This document shows positions 35,164-47,868 of a stretch of DNA of 64,000 bases, one piece after another (position 1 is the first letter of the stretch; each line of letters starts with the position of its first letter). This DNA is from Aselliscus stoliczkanus (Eukaryota > Chordata > Mammalia > Chiroptera > Hipposideridae). The position numbers were made by a program, and so were the translations under genes. Under the pieces are notes generated by a model. The model did no database searches. It was not told the DNA's origin and saw only the letters and a program-made list of their open reading frames with translations. The DNA lies in NCBI GenBank assembly GCA_033961575.1, contig CM066727.1:620001-684000 (forward strand), read 5' to 3'.

Positions 35164-35383
35164 ATGAGCGAAGCTGAGGCCGATGGGCACCTCGAGTCGG
35201 TGTGCGAGTCCGTCTTCAGCGAGGCCGAGCCTCAGGCCATGGACGCGCTGGGCCTGCCCGGGGGCTTCCGGACGCGAAGCCACAGCTACTTGCGAGCCAT
35301 CCAAGCCGGTTACTCTCAGGATGACGAGTGCGTTCCCGCGATGACGCCCACCGCCATCACCGCGGCCATCAGGGCCACCGCAG
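35164..35383 (+). CDS. DLGAP2: DLGAP2 exon D: third GK-binding repeat (residues 451-524)
   Basis: The acceptor GTGTTGCAG ends at 35163 and the donor GCAG|GTAAGG follows 35383 (leaving in phase 1). The exon encodes MSEAEADGHLESVCESVFSE through AIRATA. The family-conserved ESVCESVFSE and QAMDALGLPG blocks precede RSHSYLRAI (488-496), the third R-x-x-S-Y-x-x-A repeat, followed by QAGYSQDDEC. The last base starts the Ala codon completed by exon E. The Met at the exon start is an internal residue, not a start codon. Confidence 0.95.
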
Positions 35384-36197
35384 GTAAGGACCACTCCTGC
35401 CAGGTGAGCGAGCCAGCCCCGCGGGAATGGGGCTTCGCCGCAGCGTCCGCTACTCTCCCCAGCCCGACTTCGCTGGTGTTTGTTACACTGTCGCCTCTGC
35501 AAGCGTGTTTTGAAACATTTCTTTCATAAATAACTGTTGCTTTTCTTCGAATGAAATCGAATTATCAAGGTTTTTAAAAATAATCGAGTATAACTTGTAA
35601 AGTTTTATAGAGAAAAAAATGTAGGCACTGATACTTGGAAGGTGGCTGCGTTTTCAATGTCGAAGTTTAATAGACCGAGTGAGACCGGCTGACGAGCAGT
35701 GGCTTCTGGGCTCCTTCCCACGGTGTCCAGCCTTGCTGCCGGGTCAGCAGATCCATCCACGGGGATCGTTAATGGAAATTCACTGACCATCCCCAGGACT
35801 GCGGATTCAATGTCACTGCGTGCTCCAGTTCTTATCCTGAGAACATTAACCTCCGAGCTAAATATCCCTGCATGAAATTTCACCTCTTTGTGTACATAGC
35901 ACGGGGAATATGCTGGGCTGCAGAAATCCACAAACCAGGGCCCTCGACCAAAGGCCACCTATATGTGAAGGCACAGCACAGCCACCAGGGACCGACAGTG
36001 CCCAGTGGTGAGGTGGCCTGAATGTCACAGGCGTGGGAGATGGTGACGTGTCAGAGGGTAGTCCTGAGACGAGCTCGAATGCCCTCCCTGATAATTGGCA
36101 TTGGGGACCGGAATGCAGGAAGGGGACAAGGTGGGGCTCACACCACACACAGCCTATGGTTTGTGTGCTGAAGCATTCGGCAAGAATTTGGGGCGAT

Positions 36198-36627
36198 GGG
36201 CCGGCCGAGTGGCGCATTGGTTAAGAGCTGGCTTGGGACGCCAGCGGCCCCGGTTCGGATCCCACATATGAGGGCCAGTGACACTGCCCTCTACAGCTAA
36301 CAACAGCTCCACCTGGAGCTGGGCTGTGCGAGCCCCGGCGACGGTGTGGGCTGCAGCCCCTGCTGCAGTGGGCTGCCATGGGCTGCAGTGAGTGGCCCGC
36401 AGCCAGTGTGAGCTGCCAATAGCTGCGGTGAGCGACCATCCAGAGGCCGGCGACTGATCTGCCTCATCCGGGAAGAGCGCAATGACGATACCAACATGGG
36501 CCAGTGAAGCAACGTCCTCCACAACTAGACTGAAGAACAAAAGGACAGCAACTACTCTGTTCCCTTTCCCCGATTCCCCAACGCTGTTCCCCTCCCCCAA
36601 TTCCCCAATAAAATCTTTAAAAAAAAA
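36198..36627 (+). mobile_element. Long tRNA-derived SINE with target duplication
   Basis: The copy starts GGGCCGGCCGAGTGGCGCAT and ends AATAAAATCTTT plus A-tail. The direct repeat AAGAATTTGGG lies at 36182-36192 and 36628-36638. Confidence 0.9.
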
Positions 36628-39069
36628 AAGAATTTGGGTCGCTGACACGGAGTTACAAGCTACGCAAGTCACACCACTGTGTAAGCCCTGCACTGTCGTG
36701 GCCCCTGGGGTGGATGGCCTGGACGCACGAGACCGCCCCAAGTCTTACCAGCTTTCTGAGGGGTTCACAGGAGGAGCAGCCCAATGATTGGGTCTCAGAG
36801 AGCTATCGGTCCTCGGTGATGTTTTTATGTCCTTTGTGGCACAGCCTCAGATGTCAGGAGGCCCAGCATGTGGGGGTGGAGTGCAGTGCCCAGGCCTGTT
36901 CCGGGTGATGCCTGCAGGGAGCCCTGTGTGTCCCGGGCCCACCAGGGCGTCCGCGGTGGCCTGCCGGGCCTCTGGCCCGGCTCTTATATCTCCTGTCCCA
37001 CTGCTCCCCCCTTCTGTGAGGGCGGGGACCAGCTCCCACACGCTGCCCTGCGAGGAAAAGCAATGTGAACGGCGGGAAAACTAGAAACCTAGGAAGCAGG
37101 GAGCTCTACGATCATCCCATTTAAACACTCAGTTCAAGAGACCGTTACTGGTAGATTCACCGACATTTGTCGAGTGCCTCTTATGAGCAAGTGACAACTC
37201 AGCACGAATGGTCTTCAGAAATGCTTTGAAACAATAATTACCTAGTAGAAAATGACTTTATTGTTTTAGAGCTATCATTATAGGGGAAATAAAAATAAAA
37301 CAGGTTTCATAGAGATAATTCAAGAACCAGTGCAGAACTAAGACTAAAATTCTAAATTATGTACACACCATTTTACCAAGTACGTTTTGTCTTCCCCAAA
37401 TGTATGCACCAAATAAATTACAAAAGACACTTCACTTCAAAGTGTCTGCTGGGTCTTGGCAAAATTATTGACTCAGAATTTTCCCCAGACCGTTGTGGGG
37501 GGGCGGGGGGGCAGAAGTGGGGACGGGCTGAGAATCCACTAAGAGAACGGGACCCACTGGGGCCTGACGCTGTCCCCCACAAACTGCCGTTCTAGGAAAC
37601 GCGAGTGCAGACGAATCATTAATTCCCCCCCTTTCCCTGCTTTTCTCTAAGCTAAATCTATTGAACTCTTATCATACTTCTTTCCAAAATAGAATCAAGA
37701 TGCATGCAACAAGTCTATTCAATAAGAGTGTGAAAGATGTCAAAGAAATGAAAAATCTCTGTCTGGAAAACAGACACACCGGCACGGACAAAACGCTCCG
37801 TCCCCTGCCGGCCGCAAGCCGGTCCTGAGAGCCGGGGTCCAGGGCTCCTGGCTGCGGGGCCGGGCTGCGGTGGCTGTCCACGCTCCTGGGAACCTGCTGC
37901 CACCGGCATCTAATGGCTTCTCTTGTCGTCAGCATGTGCGTGTGCGCACACACAGAGAGAGAGAAAGATTATTTTGACAAATTGATTTTCTCTTATGGCC
38001 CTAAAACTACCTCTTGAAAACAATTCCAGAAAAGTTACTTTCAAAAACATTCACAGTGATTATTTTGAAGAATTGGACTTATTTAAATATGAGGGTTTTT
38101 TTCGCACACTTGAAAAGTAAAAGGTGGTATCATGAGGTTGTCTCACCTTCTGTAAGATGCAAATATGTAATTTTAATATTCATCTAGCAATAATCAGCTA
38201 TTAAATGTGTATGTGGAAGGTTTGTTAAGGATGTAGGAATGCGTGTCGGCGTCTCTTCAGGGCACTGACAGCTGGGGCTGCTGGGACACCTGGCTCGTCT
38301 GGGCCTTGGGTGCCTACCTGCCCCCTGAGCTCAGTCGGGACGGGGGTGCCCTGCTGGGCAGCGTGACCCACAGCCACACGCACCCCACTGTCTCCTCGTT
38401 AGGACAAGCACCTCATTGATTGGTGTCCTCCCTTTAAATGAAGTGGTTTTGAAAACATCTAACTTTCATTTCACACATGGCTTCCTTCTCATCTGTGAAA
38501 TACTTTATCAGACAGATTTACTTGTCTAAATATGCATTTCACCCGATTTTTCTAGGGAGAGAATGTTATTGATGTCATGGAGGAAAATGCTATAAAATTA
38601 GGTTATAATGATTTTTCTCTGGGTCAAAAAATTTCTCAACATATGTCACTACTGATTTGAGAAGTCACTGAGACAAGAGGAAATCCATACAAAGCTAACA
38701 GAAGACCCACCATAAGCTCATTTGTATTTTATTGTTTGTAGAGTGACTTGTCTCTCAAGGATACATAATAATTTCCGGTTCTGAGATAGCCTCGAGCTGC
38801 TGGAGTCGACTGCCTCCCTCAGCTCCCTGATCCCAGCCGTGGCCACATCTGCTCTGATGCTGACCCACCTGCCTCCCTGTGGGGGGCCCTGTGGTTCCGT
38901 GGGGCCCACTCACACGATTGAGAGTCACTTCCCAGCTCAAGGCCCTGGACTTCAGTCACAACTGCAAAGTACCTTTCACCAGGCGCGGTGCCAGGGACCC
39001 GGCCGTGGACATTTGGGGGCCATCGATTGTGTCTGCCAGACTAGGATTTCAGTGGATATTGGTTGAGTG

Positions 39070-39128
39070 CAGGAGGCAGGCAGGCAGGCAGGCAGGCAGG
39101 AAGGAAGGAATGCAGGAAGGAAGGCAGG

Positions 39129-39160
<32 letters not shown>

Positions 39161-39337
39161 CAGGCAGGAAGGCAGGAAGGAAGGAAGGCAGGCAGGAAGG
39201 AAGGCAGGCAGGCAGGAAGGAAGGAAGGAAGGAAGGCAGGAAGGAAGGAAGGAAGGCAGGAAGGAAGGAAGGCAGGCAGGAAGGCAGGAAGGAAGGAAGG
39301 CAGGCAGGAAGGAAGGAAGGCAGGAAGGAAGGCAGGC

Positions 39338-39368
<31 letters not shown>

Positions 39369-39409
39369 AAGGAAGGAAGGCAGGAAGGAAGGAAGGAAGG
39401 AAGGAAGGC

Positions 39410-39440
<31 letters not shown>

Positions 39441-39512
39441 CAGGCAGGAAGGCAGGAAGGAAGGAAGGCAGGCAGGAAGGAAGGCAGGCAGGAAGGAAGG
39501 AAGGCAGGAAGG

Positions 39513-39544
<32 letters not shown>

Positions 39545-39657
39545 AAGGAAGGAAGGCAGGAAGGAAGGAAGGCAGGCAGGAAGGCAGGAAGGAAGGAAGG
39601 CAGGAAGGAAGGCAGGCAGGAAGGAAGAAAGGAAGGAAGGCAGGCAGGCAGGAAGGC

Positions 39658-39688
<31 letters not shown>

Positions 39689-39900
39689 AAGGAAGGCAGG
39701 AAGGAAGGCAGGCAGGAAGGAAGGAAGGCAGGAAGGAAGGCAGGCAGGAAGGAAGGAAGGAAGGCAGGAAGGAAGGAAGGCAGGAAGGAAGGAAGGCAGG
39801 AAGGAAGGCAGGCAGGAAGGAAGGAAGGCAGGAAGGAAGGCAGGCAGGAAGGAAGGAAGGAAGGAAGGCAGGAAGGCAGGAAGGAAGGCAGGCAGGAAGG
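39070..39900. repeat. GGAA/GGCA tetranucleotide microsatellite, ~830 bp
   Basis: About 205 four-base units of GGAA and GGCA are mixed in irregular runs. Only small breaks are seen (AATGCAGG near 39109, GAAAGG near 39627). Plus-strand frames read as Gly/Arg/Lys/Glu/Ala/Gln repeats and minus-strand frames as Leu/Pro/Ser/Phe repeats; all are artefacts of a stop-free unit. Confidence 0.97.
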
Positions 39901-42499
39901 CGTCTTCACTGGAACCAGCCCAGTGCGAGCATTGATATGACCTCAGACGTCTAGACACGCCGGGGCCAGCACTCTTCTAGGCACCTAATGTGAATCCTGG
40001 TAAGAAATTCTAGTTCACGCCAATGATACGAAACCAGTCCTCAGCGGCTGCCAGGAAGAGTCCTGCGAGGATCGCCTCACCTGCAGCCAGGTGGGAGCCA
40101 TGTGATGAGGTGCTGGGGTTTTCCTCCCACTTCCTCAGCATCAGACTGGGTCCCAGAGTCAGGTGTGTGCCCTGCATGGCAGCAGAGATCTGCACTGCGG
40201 CTCCGGAAACCGGGACATGAGGACAGTGCGAGCCGTCCGCCAGCCCAGACGCTCGAGCACACGTCCCTGTGGCTGCCCGGTCACCCCCAGGACTCACCTC
40301 AGAAAATGCCAGCGCTGGTGTCTGCAGGGAGCCCTGGGAAGCCCTTCGCTCTGAGAGGGCCGAGGTCAGGTCTCTGAGGCGCGGCCCTCCCTGAGTCATC
40401 CGCCTCGGGGCGTCTGGCTGCAGTGCCGAGGCCTTTGAAAGGCAGAAAATGGTCTCTGCACACGTCCTACTTGCTGCTGCTCCTTTGCATGGAGACGTGC
40501 ATTTTTGAAGAGGTCGAGATACACAGCCTAAACATGTAAAAGTGGGCATACTGTGTGACTTAATTGCCACCACTTCTCTGAACCGTAATCAGAAGTCATC
40601 TGTTGCTTTACTCTCTCCTGCTGCAGGCCTTCCAGCCACGGGCAGAGCTGTCAGGACCAGTGAGAGGTTAGAGGGACAGTAACTTGCCGAAAGCACGGAT
40701 TCCTGGACTACCTAGCTGGAGGCAGGGGGCAGTGGGGAGTGGGGCAGACACCCGGCCGGCATTGGCCGGAGGACGAGGAGCCCGTGTCCAGTGGGCCTTC
40801 CTAAGGGCCAGCGTCCAGTGCGTGTCCTTAGAACAGGCAGGCATGTGGGTTAAACACGTGCTTCCCAGGTTTCAGAAGCAGAGCTGTGCATTTGAACGGG
40901 GTCTCCATGTGCGAGCAAGAACCAATGTGTTGCAAAGATTGTCCCTAGTAAGCCATCTGTCGTCCTCCCAAACACCTCTCTTAGCAGCACCCACCTGTCC
41001 ACTTACCTGGGCCAGAGAACCGGTGGTGCATGTCCGGTCCGCTGAGTCATTCTGCCACGTCCCGGTGAGCTTGTCAGGAGCCACTCTCCGTGGGGTTGGA
41101 ACGGCAGCCCCAGGGTGCTGCTCAGCCCACATTCGCACCCTTTATGGCGTAACAGTGTGTCACCTCAGCAGGAAGACGGGAACACAGGTATGTGATGTAG
41201 TCAGACCCTGCAGGACCTCGGTGTTGTCATGGTCGCTGACAACAGGAAATCATTGTTTAGCCTGCCCATCAGTGAGCCAGTCGAGTGGGCCGTTTACGCC
41301 CTGTGACCTAAACAAGCACCGAGTAAATCAGTGAGTGAGCGCGCGGATGGGTGGAGGGGAGGACGAGGCAGGTCTGCCAGGCGTGAGGACACCAGAGTTA
41401 CACGTGTGTCCAGGCTCGGCCCAGCCCTTCCGCGGGGTCCGCTGAGGCCCGGTCGTGCCCATCTGGGCCTCTGCCTGGCCTCTCGTCGGCCCCCATCCGC
41501 CCTCCTGACAGCCGCACACCACTCCAGGGCTTCTTTCCCCAAACGCAGCCCCATCCCAGCACTGCCCGCCTCGCGCCCTCTCCTGTCTCCAGTCCCCTCC
41601 GGGGAAAGGCTGACGCCAGCCCAGCGAGCACTGCAGCCGCCCACTGGCACTCTCCCTGGAATCGCCTCGTTTTGTTCCTTTGCATACGCTGTGCGTTCAG
41701 CCCAGAATTGGCCTCCCTGGGCTTTTTGCCTCATCCCTGGCTCCCCTGCCTCAGCTCAGCGTCTCCTCCAGGAAGCCTCCTCGGGCTGCGCTTCCTGGCA
41801 GGTCCCGGAGGGATTCCTCCCCCCCACACACACACACCCTGAGCAGATCAGTTCCAACAAAAGAACATACTATTAAAACGAAATCCTAATTTCCGTATGT
41901 TTTTAAAATGTACTTTTAAAGATACAGGGATATTAGATGATAAAAATTTAGGCCCCAATAGAAAATTAAATTTACTATTTGTTTAAAAAGCACAGATTCT
42001 GTGGCTTTTGCTCCTTACAATATGTTAGTTTAGAAAGCATTAAATTAATACAAGTTATTTTAATTCATAAAATTATAAAATATTATGAGAACATTGAAAA
42101 GAAAATACCTTTGCTCCTTCAGGGGGAAAAAAAAAATACTGTCACAATGCTTTAAAATCAAATCACCCGTGTCAGTGTTTAGTTTTCCTTCCTTGCAGCT
42201 ATGTGGACGGTGGTCTCCAGGACAGTGGCCCTGTGACACAGCGGCAGCCGCTCAGACTCAGGGCGGCCAATGCTACGAAGAAAATCCCTGCTCTGCACAA
42301 TTTGGGGTCATGTGGAGAGCGTCGGGGGTGCTGACAGACAAACCTGCTCACTTTCTCCAACTCAGAGCCCAGGGATCTTTCTCTGCCCCAGCGGCTGTGA
42401 GGTGCGAGCCCTGCTGCCTGCCGGCGTGCCGATGCCTTTCATTCTGTGAGCCATTTCGGAGTCTAGAGGAGAGCTAGAGGTTAGAAGTCATCAGTGACA

Positions 42500-42540
42500 C
42501 CCAGCACGCAGTAGGTCCTCAGTAAACATTTGGAGGCACG
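42500..42540 (+). mobile_element. MIR-like 3' tail fragment
   Basis: CACCCAGCACGCAGTAGGTC then CTCAGTAAACATTTGGAGG resembles the tail of MIR SINEs (recalled consensus). It is short and diverged. Confidence 0.4.
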
Positions 42541-42660
42541 TAAATTATTGGCTCCGGCTTTCTGTGGACGGCGCATACGACGTCTCGTAGCTCATTACAG
42601 AGCTGGCGTTCCTCATTTGAAGTCCGGGTCAGGTGTTCTTTCATAAAGAACGAAGTGTGT

Positions 42661-43091
42661 GGGCCGGCCGAGTGGCGCATTGGTTAAGCGCTGGTTTGGG
42701 GATGCCAGCGGCCCCGGTTCGGATCCCACATGAGGGTCAGTGACACTGCCCTCTACAGCTAACAACAGCTCCACCTGGAGCTGGGCTGTGCGAGCCCCGG
42801 TGATGGTGTGGGCTGCAGCCCCTGCTGCAGTGGGCTGCCATAGGCTACAGTGAGTGGCCCGCAGCCAGCGTGAGCGGCCAATAGCTGCGGTGAGCGACCA
42901 TCCAGAGGCCGGCGACCGACCTGCCTCATCTGGGAAGAGCGCAATGACGGTACCAACAGTGAAGCAACATCCTCCGCAACTAAACTGAAGAACAAAAGGA
43001 CAGCAACTTGTCTGTTCCCCTTCCCTGATTCCCCAATGCTGTTTCCCTCCGCCAATTCCCCAATAAAATCTTTAAAAAAAAAAAAAAAAAA
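42661..43091 (+). mobile_element. Long tRNA-derived SINE with perfect 15-bp target duplication
   Basis: The head is GGGCCGGCCGAGTGGCGCAT, with the standard body and the ending AATAAAATCTTT plus a long A-run. AAAGAACGAAGTGTG occurs at 42645-42659 and 43092-43106. Confidence 0.92.
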
Positions 43092-44551
43092 AAAGAACGA
43101 AGTGTGAGTGGGAACACGGCAACGGAAGTCGGCGGGCAGGCCCCGACCTTAGGAGCGGTTTCTGAAAGGGGCAGTAAATGGCCGCTGGTCTGATTACGGT
43201 CTCTTCGGTGTCCTTATCTTGAAGCCTTGCCACAGGGTGACTCGCTGCATTTTCATGCCAGCCCGCTCTCTCCTGGCTCTTTGCCTCGGGTGGGTGACGG
43301 TCACGCTGGCCTCGAGGTTGCAGAGGGCCGCAGGGAGCCTGTTGCCATGGGCTAGAGTGCCTGATGGGATCCGGAGCGGGCCCGTCTCAACGACTAGGAC
43401 ACAGCGGGAGCTCGTACCCCCTCCCCACCGCCTCCCATTGGCATGGCACGTGCTCCTTGCGCTGGGCCTGGCAGCTTCGTTAGCAAGCAGGGGTCTGTCT
43501 GTCCCCTGCAGCCCAATGGCTCCTAACTATGATGCCAGAACAGTCTCCGCCCCTCTTGCTTCCCTTGTGGCCACAGGAGGAGTTGTCCTTGTTGGGCTAG
43601 CAGCCAGATAGGCCTCTCTGATTCGGTGGCCCTGCTGCCATCGGCCATCTGACCCCTCGCTCTCGGGACACGCGCAGAGATGGCTGTAACGCCGGCCCAG
43701 GTGCAGGCCCACCATGAGGTTGTGTTGTGGGGTCCGCATTACAGGGGCACTTGCCACTCTGGGAGAACCAGACAGCTTTCAGGATGATTTCTGGAGCATC
43801 AGTACATTTATTAAGTCAGAAGTTAGGGGTTGTTTTCACCCTTGCAAGTACCCTTTCTTTCTTACTGATTTTTTTCATAGGAAGTCATTTTCTTCTCCTT
43901 AATGAGGCACAGCAGTAACTCCGCACGTATGATGGGCGTGGGTGGGCAACCGTGCACTCACCCATGGCTCTGTGCAGACGTGGAAATGGGTGATTTCAGC
44001 AGCAGACGAAACCCTACCTGAGAAGTACCCCTCCCCACGCTTTAATAGTGAAAATATAACTCCGGTACAACTCTAACGTAGACTTTGTTCATAATTCATT
44101 GTCTAATGTCTTCATTGAAACTAAGTACACAGGCAAACACGCATCGATTGTGAAGACACGGGACAGGTGCCATCTGCACAATTTGCAGCTTCTCAGAGAA
44201 CAGATTAATCAAAGTCACCAGTTGCCACCCAGTTGTGTCACTGTTATTGATCTGTCAGTGTTTCCACTGAAAAAAATCATTCTTTGCAAAAATGTTTTTC
44301 ATCTAAGTTTAAAGCTTCCCATTCTCAAAGACTGGGGACAGAATTGCGTCCTGCTGAACAGTGAATTTGGGAGGCCCCACACCAGGCGTGCTTGTTTCAT
44401 CTCTCAGTCCACTCATCAGACCACCAGCACGTGCCACCGCTGCTAATGAGCCCCCTTTGGGGGGAAGCACTTTACTTACTGCCTGGCCCTTTGAACATTC
44501 TGTGCTTAGAAACCTACTTGACTCTTCACATCATTAAAATTGGTTCATTGT

Positions 44552-44981
44552 GAGCCGGCCAACTGGCACATTGGTTAAGAGCTGGTTTTGGGACACCAGC
44601 AGCCCCGGTTCGGATCCCACATATGAGGGCCAGTGACACTGCCCTCTACAGCTAACAACAGCTCCACCTGGAGCTGGGCTGTGCGAGCCCCGGTGATGGT
44701 GTGGGCTGCAGCCCCTGCTGCAGTGGGCTGCCATAGGCTGCAGTGAGTGGCCGGCAGCCAGCGTGAGCGGCTGGCAGCCAGTGTGAGCTGCCAATAGCCG
44801 CGGTGAGCGACCATCCAGAGGCCGGCGACCGATCTGCCTCATCCGGGAAGAGCGCAATGACGATACCAACATGGGCCAGTGAAGCGACGTCCTCCGCAAC
44901 TAGACTGAAGGACAAAAAAAAAAAAAGACAGCAACTTGTCTGTTCCCCTTCCCCTGTTCCTCAATAAAGTCTTTAAAAAAA
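44552..44981 (+). mobile_element. Long tRNA-derived SINE with perfect 14-bp target duplication
   Basis: The head is diverged (GAGCCGGCCAACTGGCACAT), followed by the standard body with an extra ~22-bp GCAGCCAGCGTGAGC-type duplication near 44755-44785. The 3' end is shorter (CCCCTGTTCCTCAATAAAGT). AAAATTGGTTCATT occurs at 44536-44549 and 44982-44995. Confidence 0.9.
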
Positions 44982-45548
44982 AAAATTGGTTCATTCTCAG
45001 TTTTTCTTCAGAAAATTCCAAGTTCTTATTGTGTAATGTGATTTTTAAATATTTAAAATGAAAACAGGAAGTGTCTCAAACGGCAAAGCAGCTGTCATCA
45101 CTTTTCTCTGTCGACAAGATGTTAAATGCTGCTTAGACGATAATTTCCTGCTGATTCGCACGTCTGAGATCGATGTCTTTGCCACCAGCCCGTCAGTGTT
45201 GCCCAGAACCTGGGTGGTCCATGTAACTTTTTGTGACCTCGGGAACCACTGTGTGGGAGGTGGCTGTTGTGTCCTGAGACTAACATTAATTAAAGCATCA
45301 AGATAGCTCTAATCTTTTATGCCAAATCTTTTGCCTTCAAAGTTCGGTTTCTCCAATACCCGGACTCTCATTTGAACACCCGTGGGCTTGATCACTGGAA
45401 TTCCTCTTATTCTGTTATCTTTGAATTTCTAAGTCAGAGAATGCAGTGGATTTCAGTGTGGCTGTTACATTCAAACAGAACGCAATGCTTGCCGTTAGAG
45501 AAATCCTTCATCTTGATTACGTATTTGTGCTTTTTACAGTAGCAGGCT

Positions 45549-45662
45549 CATTTTTTTTTTTTTTGAGAGCAGTGTCACTGGCCCTCCTAGGCGGGACCCG
45601 AACCAGGGCCGCTGGCTTCCCAAGACCAGCGCTTAACCACCACGCCACTCGGCCGGCCCAAG
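45549..45662 (-). mobile_element. Short tRNA-derived SINE, minus strand
   Basis: A poly(T) run leads into the complement of the SINE (AGTGTCACTGGCCCTC), ending CACTCGGCCGGCCC. AGGCTCATTTTT flanks both sides as a target duplication. Confidence 0.88.
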
Positions 45663-46892
45663 AAGGCTCATTTTTAAATGTCTTTTTTGGCTTGCAAATG
45701 CCATCCAGTGGTTGACTTTGGAAACGGGGCCCAGCACGGCAGGTGCACATGCAGACTTAGGTGTCTGTAAAGAGGCGACGTTGCCTGCATTGGAGCTGAC
45801 TCCACGTCACACAGACGCATAGATTGGGCAGCCTTGTGTTTCATCCCATTCAAGTTTGCGTATCTCAAATAAAATGTGTTCTCCAAACTCTCCTTCAATA
45901 GATTTGCCAACCCAGCACTTTGAAGGCCTGAGGGGAAGTCCTTGCGGTCACTTTCATTGGTTTTCTGCCACCTGTGGCACAGACAGGATACGCACTGATG
46001 CCGACGCGTGAGAGAAAACGACCGAGCCCAGCCGCATCCGGAAGCGCCCGCCGGCTGCGCCGTCCATACCGAATCCATCTGCTGCCCGTGACTGCGGAGC
46101 AGCTGAGTCACTGCTGGCGCCTCAGGGAAACTGACTGCCTTTCACTTGTGGTTTAGATGTTTAGCTACCTTAGCAGTTTAGGTCATTGGAGCTTGGCCCA
46201 TGGCTGTGCTGCTCAGTGCAGTCTGGCGCGGAGCCTTGTGCGTTTGATCGACATAAGTCTGTGTGTTTTTGCACAGTGTCCGCGAGGAAGTCTTCCCTCT
46301 CCTCTGCCAAGTGTCCCCAGCGGCAGCCTCTTCCCATCTTCCCGTGAGTCCTTTTGACCCAGGAATTTGAGCAGTTTCTTCAGGACTGCGAGGTCGACAT
46401 GAACACGTGGGATTTACTGAGATCAGGTGGAGACAAAGGGCCCCTTAAACCAGCCAAAATACTGGAGCCCCTTTCACACCAAGGAAGGGACAAGCCATGG
46501 GCGAGGTGTGAAGTCACCCTGGCCGAGGGCACAGACTCCGGCAGAGGTGACGAGGGGACGGGGACGGGATGAGAGGCCTTCCGAGAGGAGGAACCAACCC
46601 AGGGCGCCGGAGAGGCTGAGCTTCGAGGCGAGTCTCCGAGAGTCAGGGCTGGAATCGGCTGTTTGCAACCATCTTCCTTTAGAGGTTGTTTCATATTCAG
46701 GGAAAAAGTCTTCAAAAAAATAGATGATTTTAGATGTTTTTCTGGTGTAGACAAAGTTCAAAGCCACCTTTCTCATATTAGTCTTCCTCTGTCTGTTCCC
46801 TGCCTTCAGACCTCTTTCCCAGGCGTTCTTTTAAAAATGTACCCACGTCATACATTTTCATGTACAATTTTGTGCCTTCAAAACGCTATCGC

Positions 46893-47010
46893 CCTGGCCG
46901 GCCGAGTGGCGCAGTGGTTAAGCGCTGGCTTGGGACGCCAGCGGCCCTGGTTCGGTCCCACATATGAGGGCCAGTGACACTGCCCTCAAAAAAATAAACA
47001 AAAAAAACCC
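46893..47010 (+). mobile_element. Short tRNA-derived SINE
   Basis: The copy starts CTGGCCGGCCGAGTGGCGCA, ends CACTGCCCTC and has a mixed A-rich tail (AAATAAACAAAAAAAACC-type). The direct repeat AAAACGCTAT lies at 46880-46889 and 47017-47026. Confidence 0.88.
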
Positions 47011-47763
47011 CCAAACAAAACGCTATTATCCTGACATGAAAAACTAATTTTGTTTTGTTTGCCCATGTTTATCTGAGTATCTATTAGGAAAATCCAGCCA
47101 CACAGATTAAACAACTTGATGAGTAGGAGGGGACGTCAAGGTTCCCGGGCACAGACCGGTGTTTCCGCGGCAGGGCGTGGCTCAGACTGTCCCCGCCGGG
47201 ACACCCGTGCTCCGTGCTTGGCACTGGCACGGGCACCCACGTTCCCTTTCAGAAGCATTGTGTTGGTTCTTCGTTTCCAGATACAGGAAAATAACCAGCA
47301 GTGGTGCGAAACGCACTCATACAAACAGGTGCTAGGACCGCCCGTCCTTGCTGTGACAACGGTGATGCCCTGAGCCTGGCAAATACCCCTGACGAGCCCT
47401 GGGCAGCTTCTACCAGACACCTAACAGTCTCACGTCCAAATGCTTCGCCTCTGCTTCAGGGAGTCACTGTGCAGCCCTGTGCAGCCCGTGTGTGCCAGGC
47501 AGCTTATGGGCCAGAGAGGCGGAGGGGAGGTGGTCGGACGGGTTTGGAGCCCGGTGCCCCTTCTCGGCTGGCTGCATCCCCAGCAAGTGCGTGCTCAGCG
47601 GAGTGACCCCCTCCCGATGTTCCGTACGCGTGTTTTCTCCGTTTAGAAGGAATACCTGTTCACTCTAAGCATTTTTAGGATATACAGACACCAGAAGAGC
47701 AGACAGTCCCATATTGTCACACGGTGAGGCCCACGCCTGACGGTCTAGGTGCCTGTCATCTTT

Positions 47764-47868
47764 TTTTTTTTTTTTGAGGGCAGTGTCCGTGGCCCTCACA
47801 TGTGGGACCCGAACCGGGGCCGCTGGCGTCCGAAGCCAGCGCTTACCCACCGCGCCGCTCGGCGGCCC
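47764..47868 (-). mobile_element. Short tRNA-derived SINE, minus strand
   Basis: A poly(T) run is followed by the complement GAGGGCAGTGTCCGTGGCCC and the head complement CGCCGCTCGGCGGCCC. The flanks TGCCTGTCATCTTT and TGCCTGCCATCTTT are a near-perfect target duplication. Confidence 0.87.

Noticed and set aside
38879..39958. Gly-Arg/Lys-Glu and Leu-Pro-Ser-Phe repeat 'proteins' of 286-353 residues
   Set aside because: All come from the GGAA/GGCA microsatellite, open in every frame.
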